Positions 1 to 8,502 of a stretch of 64,000 nucleotides of DNA are shown piece by piece. The position numbers were made by a program, and so were the translations under genes. Under the pieces are notes generated by a model, which worked only from the letters and a program-made list of their open reading frames with translations, ran no database searches and was not told the DNA's origin. Every line of letters begins with the position of its first letter. Position 1 is the first letter of the stretch. The stretch spans positions 1 through 64,000 of the forward strand of contig CACNFD010000007.1 of the NCBI GenBank assembly GCA_902619615.1. The letters run 5' to 3'. The stretch is from an uncultured SAR116 cluster alpha proteobacterium (lineage in GTDB: Bacteria; Pseudomonadota; Alphaproteobacteria; Puniceispirillales; Marisalimonadaceae).

Positions 1-851
1 TGATAAAACAGTTTAAAGTAAAAGAGAGAAACATTTTAGAGAAATTAAATATTCAATTTATTTCTACAAAAAAGCAACATGGTATTGCCATACAATATCA
101 TAATGGTACTAAAAGTATGGATAATCGAATAACTAACATATCCATCACACCAGCATTTCAGATGGGCTCTTACCCAGGAATGAAGTTTGATTGCCGCTCT
201 CCATTTAAATTCATGAGGGTAAATTATAATGGTGATGTATCATTATGTCAGAGATTTATAGTTGGTAATATTTATAAAGAAAAGTTGCTGAAAATATGGA
301 ATGATAAAGTTGCTAATGAGGTCAGAAATGAAATCAAAGAAGACACAGAACTATGTGAGACATGCGATTATTTTAAATATTGTATTGGCGGATATCTTTT
401 AGATATTTTAAAATCAAACACAAATATTAGTAGTGATGATATAGAAATTTTATATTCATGCTATAATGAAAATTTATTAAAGTATAAAAATTATTATTTC
501 ATTGTTAATCACGGAATAGTAGTAACGCCAAATATTCTATCTAGAAAAAAACTTTATACTGATTTAAACATAATAAAGTTTTCTAACATTAAAGATGCAT
601 TGTCATTTTTAGAAACAAAGTATAAACAAATATTCAAACTTAATGAAAAATTAAATACAACTAATTCAATTGATATTGTGAAGACTATTAATAATTATAA
701 TCTATTACAATTTAGGGAACACTATTTTGTTGTTCCACATGGTATAGCTGTTACACCAGAAACTTTGATGATAAAAGAGGAATTAGAAAAATTTAGAATT
801 TCCAGATTTAAAAATGAAAAAATTGCAACATCATATATTAACTCAATATAA
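1..851 (+). CDS. Radical SAM/SPASM protein, C-terminal part (cut by window edge)
   Basis: The frame is open to the left edge (codons begin at base 3), so the N-terminus and the CxxxCxxC radical SAM core lie outside the window. The visible part carries a SPASM-type cysteine cluster. Counting from the internal Met at 117, the cysteines are C26, C44, C80, C83 and C89, with NYNGDVSLC, a GNIY segment and C-x2-C-x5-C. SPASM domains bind auxiliary Fe-S clusters and are common in enzymes that modify peptides or small substrates. After the SPASM part come two copies of a repeat (residues about 121-165 and 197-240) with cores YYFIVNHGIVVTP and HYFVVPHGIAVTP. A related repeat occurs in the convergent neighbour. 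The substrate is unknown. The family call is good and the role is open. Confidence 0.75.
   Translation, partial: IKQFKVKERNILEKLNIQFISTKKQHGIAIQYHNGTKSMDNRITNISITPAFQMGSYPGMKFDCRSPFKFMRVNYNGDVSLCQRFIVGNIYKEKLLKIWNDKVANEVRNEIKEDTELCETCDYFKYCIGGYLLDILKSNTNISSDDIEILYSCYNENLLKYKNYYFIVNHGIVVTPNILSRKKLYTDLNIIKFSNIKDALSFLETKYKQIFKLNEKLNTTNSIDIVKTINNYNLLQFREHYFVVPHGIAVTPETLMIKEELEKFRISRFKNEKIATSYINSI
477..836 (+). repeat. Two tandem YFxVxHGIxVTP repeat units in the SPASM protein
   Basis: Two protein-level repeats lie about 76 residues apart, at bases 477-611 and 705-836. Their cores are YYFIVNHGIVVTP and HYFVVPHGIAVTP, each followed by a charged helix-like segment. The bases have diverged, so this is a protein-domain duplication and not a recent DNA repeat. 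Confidence 0.6.
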
Positions 852-855
852 TTAG

Positions 856-2493
856 TTAGATAGCTTTAGAAATTTTATATTTAAGATACTTTAAAAATTT
901 ACTTTTTATAAAAATACCTGAATAGTCCTCTGGGTTACTCAAAAAATTAGTCACATCGATAGGACCTGCACTTTTTCGAACAGCAAAAAAATAACTTTGA
1001 TATCCAATAATATTAAAATACTCGTTGTGATCTTCAATTAACTTAGGTTTGAAAAAAATATTTTTGGATATTAAAGAATATAAAAATATTTTTATTTTAA
1101 TCATTATTTTCAGAAGAATTAAATTTCTTGATTTAAGAATATTTTTGTTTTGTAAATTTTGTATGTCAATACTTTCGTCAGTCTCAAGCACTGCAAAATA
1201 CTTACACTTAAAGCCTATAATATTGTGATATAGATAATTTTGTATCACGAGCTCCGGTTGGGGAAAAGCATAAAACTTTTGAATTAGCTTTATTAACTTA
1301 TCTTCATTATTATTTACTAAAACGTTTAAATGTGAAACTTTTTTTTGAGCAACATCCACTTTGTCGTGAGGATTAACAAATTTTTCAATTTTTACGTCCC
1401 CGTCCTTTTGTTTCATGGCAAAATAATTACTCCCATACACACCAATATTCCAACCATATTTAACGGTTTTCTTCATACAACCATCACCCCTTGTTTTATA
1501 ATTCATAGCTTTTTCATGATTATACTCTTCAGTAAAAAGTCTAAAAATATAATTAGTATCAAAATATTTATTTTTGACTTTGTCAGAGAATATATTTGGG
1601 TTATAACCCCAGTATTGGTGATTATGATGTTCCCACATATAATTAGGTGCTAAACCAAATCTAGCCCAAAAAATCATTCTTCTTCTTCCAATTTTTGGAA
1701 CAGATCCTGAATGTAATCCATTAGCATCTGAAATAAAACCAGTACCTTTTTTTCCAATTACTGTTTCCATTATAAAATTGTCCTTTTCGTCATAAATATC
1801 TGTCACGCTATTATTTGCCTTTAGTAAAGGTTTAATACTAGATGAAAGGTAATCAGCTTTATGAGAATTTTGTGCATAAATGTGACCTCCTGAGTTTATA
1901 TCTACGTCATTTAAATAAACCATTAGTAAACAGTGATGAAAATCGTCATGATCCCTATGGAAGTGTTGTGTTTCATGATATATATCAACATCACCAAAAT
2001 TAAAAATAACATTTAAATCAAATAAGGTTGGAGTTGTTCCAAGATAATTTGATACCAATTCTAAAATTTGACTTGAAGATAAAAGTTCAATTAAATGCGG
2101 TGTTTCAATAATAGTTTTAGCATTAAATGAGAGAATTTTACCCTTGAAATTATAAGGATTTTTAATTTCGTGAAACTTATCATAGTAAGGAATATGCGAT
2201 GGATATGCTTTTTTTGATTTCAAAAAATTATGAATATCATGTAACTGGGAATGATTTAGAAACGGTTTAGAAAACTGAATAATACCCGTATCTCTGAGTT
2301 TATCTAAATTATCTATGTTATTGGGGATAATGGATGTAGGAACAAATTCAATATTTTTATTAACATTTTTTTTAATTTGTGATCCGATTTTTAGTTTATC
2401 ATTTAATGAAAAATGATATGGCTCATAAGAGGTATTATTTCTTTTTAGAGTTTTTTTGATAGCATCATCAATTGTCTTATATTTAATTTTCAT
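856..2493 (-). CDS. PhyH-like Fe(II)/2-oxoglutarate dioxygenase with C-terminal YFAV repeats
   Basis: Residues 60-300 resemble phytanoyl-CoA dioxygenase (PhyH) enzymes. The iron ligands appear as H179-R-D181 (FHRDHDDF) and a distal H261 (GLHSGSVP), with R270/R271 likely binding 2-oxoglutarate. The predicted reaction is hydroxylation of an unknown substrate. The C-terminal 200 residues, absent from ordinary PhyH enzymes of about 290 residues, hold three diverged repeats (about 346-375, 422-450 and 491-520) with cores NYFAMKQKDG, KYFAVLETDE and FFAVRKSAGPIDV. The gene is convergent with the SPASM gene, with four bases between them, and both carry this repeat type. Surface-glycan modification is my inference from context. 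The start is the first Met after a stop-rich upstream region. Confidence 0.7.
   Translation of the reverse strand: MKIKYKTIDDAIKKTLKRNNTSYEPYHFSLNDKLKIGSQIKKNVNKNIEFVPTSIIPNNIDNLDKLRDTGIIQFSKPFLNHSQLHDIHNFLKSKKAYPSHIPYYDKFHEIKNPYNFKGKILSFNAKTIIETPHLIELLSSSQILELVSNYLGTTPTLFDLNVIFNFGDVDIYHETQHFHRDHDDFHHCLLMVYLNDVDINSGGHIYAQNSHKADYLSSSIKPLLKANNSVTDIYDEKDNFIMETVIGKKGTGFISDANGLHSGSVPKIGRRRMIFWARFGLAPNYMWEHHNHQYWGYNPNIFSDKVKNKYFDTNYIFRLFTEEYNHEKAMNYKTRGDGCMKKTVKYGWNIGVYGSNYFAMKQKDGDVKIEKFVNPHDKVDVAQKKVSHLNVLVNNNEDKLIKLIQKFYAFPQPELVIQNYLYHNIIGFKCKYFAVLETDESIDIQNLQNKNILKSRNLILLKIMIKIKIFLYSLISKNIFFKPKLIEDHNEYFNIIGYQSYFFAVRKSAGPIDVTNFLSNPEDYSGIFIKSKFLKYLKYKISKAI
934..1458 (-). repeat. Three diverged YFAV repeat units in the dioxygenase
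   Basis: Three repeat units of about 30 residues sit at bases 1369-1458, 1144-1230 and 934-1023. Each has the pattern (I)G-x2-x-x-Y-F-A-(V/M), then an acidic turn, then (I/V)x(I/V)xxF/L. They resemble the two units at the end of the SPASM protein at 1-851. Confidence 0.6.
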
Positions 2494-2604
2494 TTTAATA
2501 AAATATCACGTATTAATTTTTATTTAAATTAAATAATTATATTAAATTTCAAAAATTACAATTCAAGTACAAAATTAAACAAAATATAATTATTTAGTAA
2601 TAGG

Positions 2605-3825
2605 TTATTTTGAATTAGCTACAACGCTCAATTTTCTTATCATCTCATTAATCTTTTCTTCAAATAACGAGGGTGTAGGTTGATTAAAACTATGATGCCC
2701 TTTTTTAAAATAATTTACTGGATTTTTATCAAATCTGAAATCATTTTTAATGAAATTTTTAGACAAATAATTTAATTTTATTTTAAAAATAAATTTAGTA
2801 AAGAAAGGTTCTAAAGTAAAAATTTTTTCTAAGAAGTAAAAGCTTCTGATTTGAAATAATAATTTAAATTTTTGTATAAAGCTAATTTTATAATTTAGTT
2901 TGTTATTTAAAAGTAACTTGACTCTAATATCTTCGTCAAATTTAAAAAAAAGAGAATTTTGTTTTTTTTTATTTAATGTATCAAATTTTTTAAAAAGTGA
3001 ATATAAAGTTTCATTTTTTTGTTTAGTAAAATTTTTTATGTAATAAAAACTATCTTTCACGTAATGATCATTGTTGTCAAAAGCTTTATCAACAAATCTT
3101 AATTCGCAAGATACTCTATTTTTATTTACTTTTTTTGCAGAACAATGGTAATGCTCGGAATTGAAAAAAAGAAAATCACCACATTTTAATTTAAACTGTA
3201 ACGGCTTGCCAAGTTTATAATCTTTATATGAAAAATTTTTGCTTACCTCTGCAAACTTTTCTGAGTGTGCGTTTGCATCAAGTTTATAATTTTTCATATA
3301 TGGAAAAATTTGTTTTTTATAAGCTTCAGGAAAGAAAACCAAACTCTCATTTTCTTCTAGGTCATGAAAAGACCACCAAAAATTAAACTGTGAGTTGTAA
3401 TGAGGTCTATTCAAATCTCTATGAGGAGGAGATAAATGTTTTCTAAAACAACTATTCTTAATATTCAATAAAGAACTAATTTTTTTTATTTCATTTTTCA
3501 TAGAATTTTCTGGAAAAACTATTCTAGGATTACCAATATCGATTTGCGACATAGCAAAATCAATATCTGTATTTTTAATAAATTCTAAAAATATATTTGA
3601 AAACAATCCATTTTCTTTAAATTCTATCAATTTTTGATTTATTTTTAAAAATTCTTCTGTATTTATTTTATTCAATTTGTTTGTTGTGTTAAAAAAAATT
3701 GAATGTTCATTTATAAATTTCTTTAATGGTATATAATTTCTGACTACATAAATAAGTCCATGCTCAACCATTTCGTATAAATTTAATTTGTTTTTTTTTT
3801 CTTGATAATGAATTTCTTCAAACAT
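2605..3825 (-). CDS. 2OG-Fe(II) dioxygenase-like protein
   Basis: This 406-residue protein has a central double-stranded beta-helix signature. It shows H135-R-D137 (PPHRDLNRPHYN), a FWWSFHDLEENESL core strand, GDFLFFNSEHYHCS with distal H225 or H227, and R237 (NRVSCELRF). That pattern fits the phytanoyl-CoA/2-oxoglutarate dioxygenase superfamily, and the substrate is unknown. It is transcribed toward the other dioxygenase, 111 bases downstream, and lies 87 bases after the SGNH gene, so all may belong to one surface-carbohydrate locus. The basic, lysine-rich last 150 residues have no recognisable domain. The start is the Met at 3825 and the region before it is very AT-rich. Confidence 0.6.
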   Translation of the reverse strand: MFEEIHYQEKKNKLNLYEMVEHGLIYVVRNYIPLKKFINEHSIFFNTTNKLNKINTEEFLKINQKLIEFKENGLFSNIFLEFIKNTDIDFAMSQIDIGNPRIVFPENSMKNEIKKISSLLNIKNSCFRKHLSPPHRDLNRPHYNSQFNFWWSFHDLEENESLVFFPEAYKKQIFPYMKNYKLDANAHSEKFAEVSKNFSYKDYKLGKPLQFKLKCGDFLFFNSEHYHCSAKKVNKNRVSCELRFVDKAFDNNDHYVKDSFYYIKNFTKQKNETLYSLFKKFDTLNKKKQNSLFFKFDEDIRVKLLLNNKLNYKISFIQKFKLLFQIRSFYFLEKIFTLEPFFTKFIFKIKLNYLSKNFIKNDFRFDKNPVNYFKKGHHSFNQPTPSLFEEKINEMIRKLSVVANSK

Positions 3826-3912
3826 TTATAATCTCTGTTTAAATAAACGAAAGTTTTTATAGATAAAATTCATAACATAAGCTCTTCAAATAACTAATAA
3901 AAAGAAATTATT

Positions 3913-5439
3913 CTATTCTTTAAAATAAAAAGGATTTTGTAAAGGTTTTTCAATAAATGGATTTGCAAATGATTTTTTATATATTTCAACAGCAATTAGT
4001 TTTGAAGAAACTGGTTTGTAATGAATGTTATCCGCTGTATAAGGATCATCTTTTAAAATATGAAAAATATTGTTTATGGGGAAAAAAAATTTTTTAAAAG
4101 GTTCACTTTTTAACTTTGTATTAATAACTCTGTATATTTTATCAAATGACACTCTTATATCATGACCTCTTAACTGATTCTGCATGTACCAATGAATTAA
4201 AATATAGTTAATACTAGGGATATCTTTAACTAATGATAATTTCTTATAACTAACAGGTTGTAAGAATGCAAAATATTGAACACCGAAACTTTCCAAAGTT
4301 TTTTTTGTGCGATAATGATTTTGTAAAATTTCATTAACAATCAGTATTTCTTCTTCATTAGAATGTTTATATTTTTTCTTTTTTGAAAAAATCTTATCTC
4401 TTTTATTCGCACATTGATTAACTAAATTATTCGCTTTTTCAAAATTTAATTTTTCTTTGTTCAATATTGCATCATCAAAATTTTTAAAAATATGAACACC
4501 ATCTATATTTCTTTGAGTAATTTCTGGTAATCGATGAGGAAAAAAATCAGGTACTTTTGAGTGAGCTTTTAAAAATATATTACAATATCTCAAAATATTA
4601 TATTTATTGATAGATCCAAAACTTTTGTACAAAGTTTCTGGGGATGTTCTTGAATTGAAAGATGAAACCATTAATTGTGATGCTGATGGCATTATATTTT
4701 TTACTATTTTTGAATAGGCTATTTTTCTCTTTAAAATTTTTGAAATAGAGGACTCATTTTTTTGAATTATGTCTTTAACAAGAAATTCGCCGTGAATAAT
4801 CGTGTCTTTATAAATATTTTTTAAATTAAATTTTTTTGTGTTTAAAATAGAACTAAAACTTCTAGAAATGTCATTAACTCCAGTCAAAGAAATCACGATA
4901 TCAGGTAGTATTGGATTTAAAATTGGAAATAATATTTTAAATAACAAAATATTTTCTTGATAAGAAGTATAAGCATTGTGACCGGCATTTATTACTATAA
5001 AATTTTGATCTTTTAAAAGTTTCTCAATTGGGGTTGGCCAATTTGAAATTTGAGAAATTGCAGTTGTACTTCCACCAAGTGCTATTAAAATTTTACCTCC
5101 ATTTTTTTTATGGTTGATAATTATATCTTTAAATTTAGCAATATTTGTAATATCTACAACTTTTTTTCCATTTTTAATTATTGATATAAACTCTGGTTTA
5201 AAATAACCTAGCAATGCAAAACTTTTTAGATAATCCGCTTGGCCAGGATCTAATTTGTCAGTAACCAAAGTTTTTGAAGTAAATAAACTTCTCATTACAA
5301 CTGGATAATTTTTTAAATAAAATTTATCTTCCTGATTTTTAGCATTATTATAAAGTACAAGTGAAATAAGAAAATCTAAGGTTAAATAACTGAAAAATAA
5401 TATTACAACTACAAAGGTAAAAAATTTAAATTTCTTCAT
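3913..5439 (-). CDS. Membrane-anchored SGNH/GDSL-family hydrolase
   Basis: An N-terminal hydrophobic segment (about residues 6-30) suggests a signal anchor that places the enzyme in the periplasm. The four SGNH blocks are visible: nucleophile S124 in LGGSTT, glycine block NAGHNAYTS (151-159), asparagine block GVND (187-190), and C-terminal D470-N-I-H473. Members act as esterases or acetyl-transfer enzymes on glycans. Here, next to a carbamoyltransferase, O-acyl removal or transfer on a surface sugar is the likeliest role, but this is inference. At 508 residues it is longer than a minimal SGNH hydrolase because of a lysine-rich insert around 200-380. It lies 59 bases downstream of the carbamoyltransferase gene. 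Confidence 0.75.
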   Translation of the reverse strand: MKKFKFFTFVVVILFFSYLTLDFLISLVLYNNAKNQEDKFYLKNYPVVMRSLFTSKTLVTDKLDPGQADYLKSFALLGYFKPEFISIIKNGKKVVDITNIAKFKDIIINHKKNGGKILIALGGSTTAISQISNWPTPIEKLLKDQNFIVINAGHNAYTSYQENILLFKILFPILNPILPDIVISLTGVNDISRSFSSILNTKKFNLKNIYKDTIIHGEFLVKDIIQKNESSISKILKRKIAYSKIVKNIMPSASQLMVSSFNSRTSPETLYKSFGSINKYNILRYCNIFLKAHSKVPDFFPHRLPEITQRNIDGVHIFKNFDDAILNKEKLNFEKANNLVNQCANKRDKIFSKKKKYKHSNEEEILIVNEILQNHYRTKKTLESFGVQYFAFLQPVSYKKLSLVKDIPSINYILIHWYMQNQLRGHDIRVSFDKIYRVINTKLKSEPFKKFFFPINNIFHILKDDPYTADNIHYKPVSSKLIAVEIYKKSFANPFIEKPLQNPFYFKE

Positions 5440-5498
5440 AAGATTATCCTTTAAAACTAAATTTTACCTCGAACACATATATGTAATAATACCTAAAG

Positions 5499-7319
5499 CT
5501 AATCTGCAACAAATTGATTAGAATAATTTAATTTAATTTTATTTTTTTGTTCTTTTTTTGAGAGTATAAAATCTCCAATAAACAAAAAATCTAAATCAGT
5601 GCCCATGAAACAATTGTACGCATCTTGAGGGTTACATACAATAGGTTCTCCTCTAACATTAAAAGACGTGTTTACTAATATTGGACAACCTGTAATCTCG
5701 AAAAACTTCAGAAGCAATTTGTGAAATAATGGATTGGTTTCTTTATGCACCGTTTGAATTCTTGAAGTAAAATCAACATGAGTAACAGCAGGGATTTCAG
5801 AGATATTAGATTTAAGTTTTTGAAAGCCACTTACAGAATTATAGCTTTCACTATTTTTTTTAATTTTATCGTTGATTTCAGAGACTAGGAGCATGTATGG
5901 ACTTTCACAATTTAATTTAAACCAATTTTTCGTTTCTTCTATTAAAATTGCAGGTGCAAACGGTCTAAAGCTTTCTCTAAACTTTATTTTTAAATTTAAA
6001 TCACGTTGTGTCTCATTTGAGCAAGGATTAGCTAATATAGACCTGTTTCCTAAAGCACGGGGTCCAAATTCCATTCTGCCTTGAAACCAGCCAATATATT
6101 TGTCATTGGCCAGAACTTCTGCAGCTGTTTGAATTAATTTTTCATTAGTTGATTTTTTATATTTAGATTTATTTTTATCTAGTATTGTTCTTATTTCTTT
6201 ATTCGAATAAGAAGGACCTAAATAACTACCCTGCATGATATTTTTAGAAAATCGCGAGTTTTTAAATTTATCAAACCAAACTGCTAATGATGCACCTAAT
6301 GCTCCGCCAGAGTCACCAGCTGCTGGTTGTATCCATACTTTTTTAAAGTTAGTACTCTGTAATAATTTTCCGTTTGCTACGCAATTAAGAGCAACTCCAC
6401 CCGAAAGGCATAAATTGTCAATTTTAAATTCTTCATAAAGACTATTTGCAATCTTTAAAACAATTTCTTCTGTGACCGACTGTATTGACGCAGCTATGTC
6501 CATATAAAATAAATTAATTTTTTCGTCAGGTTTTCTTGCTCTTTTTCCAAACAAATTTTCAAACTTTTTATTAATCATTTTTAAACCAGTCATATAATTA
6601 AAATACTTTAGATTTAATCTAAAGGATCCATCATTTTTAATGTGTATTAACTCAGATTTAATTATATCAATAAATTTAGGTTTCCCGTATGGTGCAAGAC
6701 CCATTAATTTATATTCCCCACTATTAATTTTGAAACCAGTATAGAGAGTAAAAGCTGAATAAAGTAATCCAAGAGAGTGAGGAAATCTTATTTCTTTTTT
6801 AATTTCAATCATATTTTCATTTCCAATCCCAGCACTGGTTGTTGACCATTCTCCAACACCATCCATTGTAAGAATTACACTTTTTTTAAATGGAGAAGGG
6901 TAAAACGCACTTGCTGCGTGACTTAGGTGATGTTCTGAAAACAATATTTGATTTGCATTAAATTCTTTATACTTTTTCTTAAAATATTTATAAATGAAAT
7001 CTTTTAAAAATAACTTTTCTCTTAACCAGATTGGAATACTAGCTTTGAATGATTTGAAACCAAATGGAGCTGTAGCTATATATGTTTCCAATAAACGTTC
7101 AAATTTTAAAAACGGCTTTTCATAAAATACTACATAATCAATATCTTTAAATAGAATTTTTGCATTTTCTAGCAGATAATTAATAGAATTATGAGGAAAA
7201 CTCGCATCATGTTTAATTCTCGTAAACCGTTCTTCTTGAACAGCCCCAAGGATTTGACCATTTTTAATTAGGGCAGCTGCACTGTCGTGATAGAATGATG
7301 ATATACCTAATATATACAT
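5499..7319 (-). CDS. Carbamoyltransferase of the NodU/CmcH/TobZ family
   Basis: The 606-residue length and motif order match the NodU/TobZ family, which makes carbamoyl-adenylate from carbamoyl phosphate and ATP and transfers the carbamoyl group to a hydroxyl, often on a sugar. The N-terminus reads ILGISSFYHDSAAALI. The metal-binding part includes H130, H131 and H134 (SEHHLSHAASAF) and D153 (TMDGVGEW). The C-terminal domain carries GRMEFGPRALGNRSIL and NTSFNVRGEPIV, typical of the TsaC/YrdC-like transfer half. It follows the SxtJ-like gene by 13 bases and precedes the SGNH gene, a neighbourhood known for surface-glycan or secondary-metabolite carbamoylation. The acceptor cannot be read from sequence. 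Confidence 0.93.
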   Translation of the reverse strand: MYILGISSFYHDSAAALIKNGQILGAVQEERFTRIKHDASFPHNSINYLLENAKILFKDIDYVVFYEKPFLKFERLLETYIATAPFGFKSFKASIPIWLREKLFLKDFIYKYFKKKYKEFNANQILFSEHHLSHAASAFYPSPFKKSVILTMDGVGEWSTTSAGIGNENMIEIKKEIRFPHSLGLLYSAFTLYTGFKINSGEYKLMGLAPYGKPKFIDIIKSELIHIKNDGSFRLNLKYFNYMTGLKMINKKFENLFGKRARKPDEKINLFYMDIAASIQSVTEEIVLKIANSLYEEFKIDNLCLSGGVALNCVANGKLLQSTNFKKVWIQPAAGDSGGALGASLAVWFDKFKNSRFSKNIMQGSYLGPSYSNKEIRTILDKNKSKYKKSTNEKLIQTAAEVLANDKYIGWFQGRMEFGPRALGNRSILANPCSNETQRDLNLKIKFRESFRPFAPAILIEETKNWFKLNCESPYMLLVSEINDKIKKNSESYNSVSGFQKLKSNISEIPAVTHVDFTSRIQTVHKETNPLFHKLLLKFFEITGCPILVNTSFNVRGEPIVCNPQDAYNCFMGTDLDFLFIGDFILSKKEQKNKIKLNYSNQFVAD

Positions 7320-7332
7320 ATATTCCCTTTAA

Positions 7333-7722
7333 TTAAAATTGTTTAGAAAAATCATTATTTTTATGTGATTTATTCTTCCAATATGTTTTTATTTTTTTAT
7401 TAAACTTTAATTCTAGTGGGTCTTGGTTAAAGCATCTCAAAAAAATGCCTGTAGGGAAGACTACTAACAAATAAATTGATAGTAGTATTATGGGAGATAT
7501 AATTTTATTTAATAAATTACCAAATTTAATCCATAAGTTATTCGATTTTGTTAGATAATTAGGTTTTAATATAGTTACAATTAGAAAAAATAAAGAAACT
7601 ACAATAAAAAATTTATTCGCACTTTTACCATCAAATAATGGGTAAAAAGAAAAAATTAGAAATATTGTAAAAAATAATACACCAAAAATTCTTTCTGATT
7701 TAAATTTGTTTTTTTTACCCAT
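7333..7722 (-). CDS. SxtJ-like small membrane protein
   Basis: I start this 129-residue protein at the Met at 7722 (MGKKNKFKSERIF). The same frame stays open to 7896, but that stretch is the out-of-frame image of the DUF5989 gene. Two or three hydrophobic segments (about residues 13-30, 38-55 and 78-98) mark it as a membrane protein, and its tail is basic. It matches the SxtJ type, named after the saxitoxin locus, which recurs beside NodU/CmcH carbamoyltransferases. Its biochemical role is not established. It sits five bases after DUF5989 and 13 bases before the carbamoyltransferase, consistent with one transcript and perhaps one membrane complex. Confidence 0.72.
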   Translation of the reverse strand: MGKKNKFKSERIFGVLFFTIFLIFSFYPLFDGKSANKFFIVVSLFFLIVTILKPNYLTKSNNLWIKFGNLLNKIISPIILLSIYLLVVFPTGIFLRCFNQDPLELKFNKKIKTYWKNKSHKNNDFSKQF

Positions 7723-7727
7723 TTTAA

Positions 7728-7880
7728 TTAAAAAATAGTATAAATAAAAGGAGCGAAAGCTGTTCCTTGTGTTAACACTATCAATATCCCAAAAATTGCT
7801 AAAATTAATAATATAGGAATCAAGATATATTTCTTTCTTACAATTACATAATCTAATAATTCTTTTAAAATAGACAACAT
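7728..7880 (-). CDS. DUF5989-type 50-residue membrane protein
   Basis: This short gene encodes 50 residues starting MLSILKELLDYVIVRKKY and ending APFIYTIF. One hydrophobic segment (about residues 19-36) follows a charged N-terminus. The sequence agrees with my recollection of the DUF5989 family, which is found directly before SxtJ-like and carbamoyltransferase genes. The stop at 7728 is five bases from the SxtJ-like start. A longer reading frame overlaps it on the same strand in another phase, and the membrane-protein pattern and family match favour the short frame. It may help anchor or assemble the carbamoylation machinery, but that is a guess. Confidence 0.72.
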   Translation of the reverse strand: MLSILKELLDYVIVRKKYILIPILLILAIFGILIVLTQGTAFAPFIYTIF

Positions 7881-8091
7881 TATTAAACTTACCCAAAACA
7901 GTGCAATTAGTTATTGGTTGAAATCCAAGCTTTATAATATAATTTATACCTTTATTTTAAAGACAAAGATATTAAATTATATCATTTTTAAATTTAAAAT
8001 ATAATCTGCGTATGTAACACACTTATAATATTTATATTAAATAAAAATTTATAAACTAATTTTTAATGTAAAATCTTAACACACAGTTTAA
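7881..8091 (-). promoter_or_regulatory. Intergenic region, candidate promoter of the carbamoyltransferase operon
   Basis: This 211-base stretch is the longest gene-free region in the window. It is almost pure A/T and contains no convincing reading frame or hairpin terminator. On the minus strand a perfect TATAAT hexamer lies at 7976-7981, about 95 bases before the DUF5989 start, but no good -35 box is visible. Because AT-rich DNA yields such hexamers by chance, the promoter call is weak. Confidence 0.25.
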
Positions 8092-8481
8092 TTATTTTTT
8101 GAAAAGTATAAATTTCATTGAAAAAAAATTAATTACTGTTGAACATATTATGCCGTGGAGTTGAGAAAAAACCTCTCTTACATCAAAAAAATGAACGGAT
8201 ATAAATTGAAATAATGAGTGACCCATAAGACTGAATATTTGTATAATAAAATAAATCACCAGTCCTTTTAGAGGATTAATTTTACTTTTAAATGTAATAT
8301 TTCTATTGAAATAAAAGCTAAATATGGACCCTGATAAAAAACCAATAATTCCAGAGTAAAGATAAAAAACATTAATTTCTAAAAATAAAAAATATATAGA
8401 ATAATTTATTATAGTAGAAATAATGCCTATAATAATGAAATTTTTTAATTCTAATATATATTTAAGGTTTTTGTTGATCAT
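8092..8481 (-). CDS. GtrA-family membrane protein
   Basis: The 129-residue protein has four predicted membrane segments (about 13-33, 38-58, 72-95 and 103-125). It carries the GtrA-type features FIIIGIISTIINYSIYF and FYFNRNITFKSK between helices 2 and 3. GtrA proteins are thought to help flip polyprenyl-phosphate-linked sugars across the inner membrane and usually partner a GT2 and a membrane glycosyltransferase. Both partner types occur upstream in this operon (15146-15889 and 12710-14596). It is the last gene of the ten-gene minus-strand operon, 21 bases after the nucleotidyltransferase gene. Length and topology are normal for the family. Confidence 0.85.
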   Translation of the reverse strand: MINKNLKYILELKNFIIIGIISTIINYSIYFLFLEINVFYLYSGIIGFLSGSIFSFYFNRNITFKSKINPLKGLVIYFIIQIFSLMGHSLFQFISVHFFDVREVFSQLHGIICSTVINFFSMKFILFKK

Positions 8482-8502
8482 AGTATTATTTTTTAAAAAT
8501 AG

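Noticed and set aside
1345-1653. 102-residue plus-strand frame inside the dioxygenase gene
   Set aside because: It is antisense to a clearly homologous gene and has no recognisable domain.
7723-7896. N-terminal extension of the SxtJ-like frame up to 7896
   Set aside because: The added 58 residues are the other-phase image of the 50-residue DUF5989 gene, and they show no membrane or family pattern.
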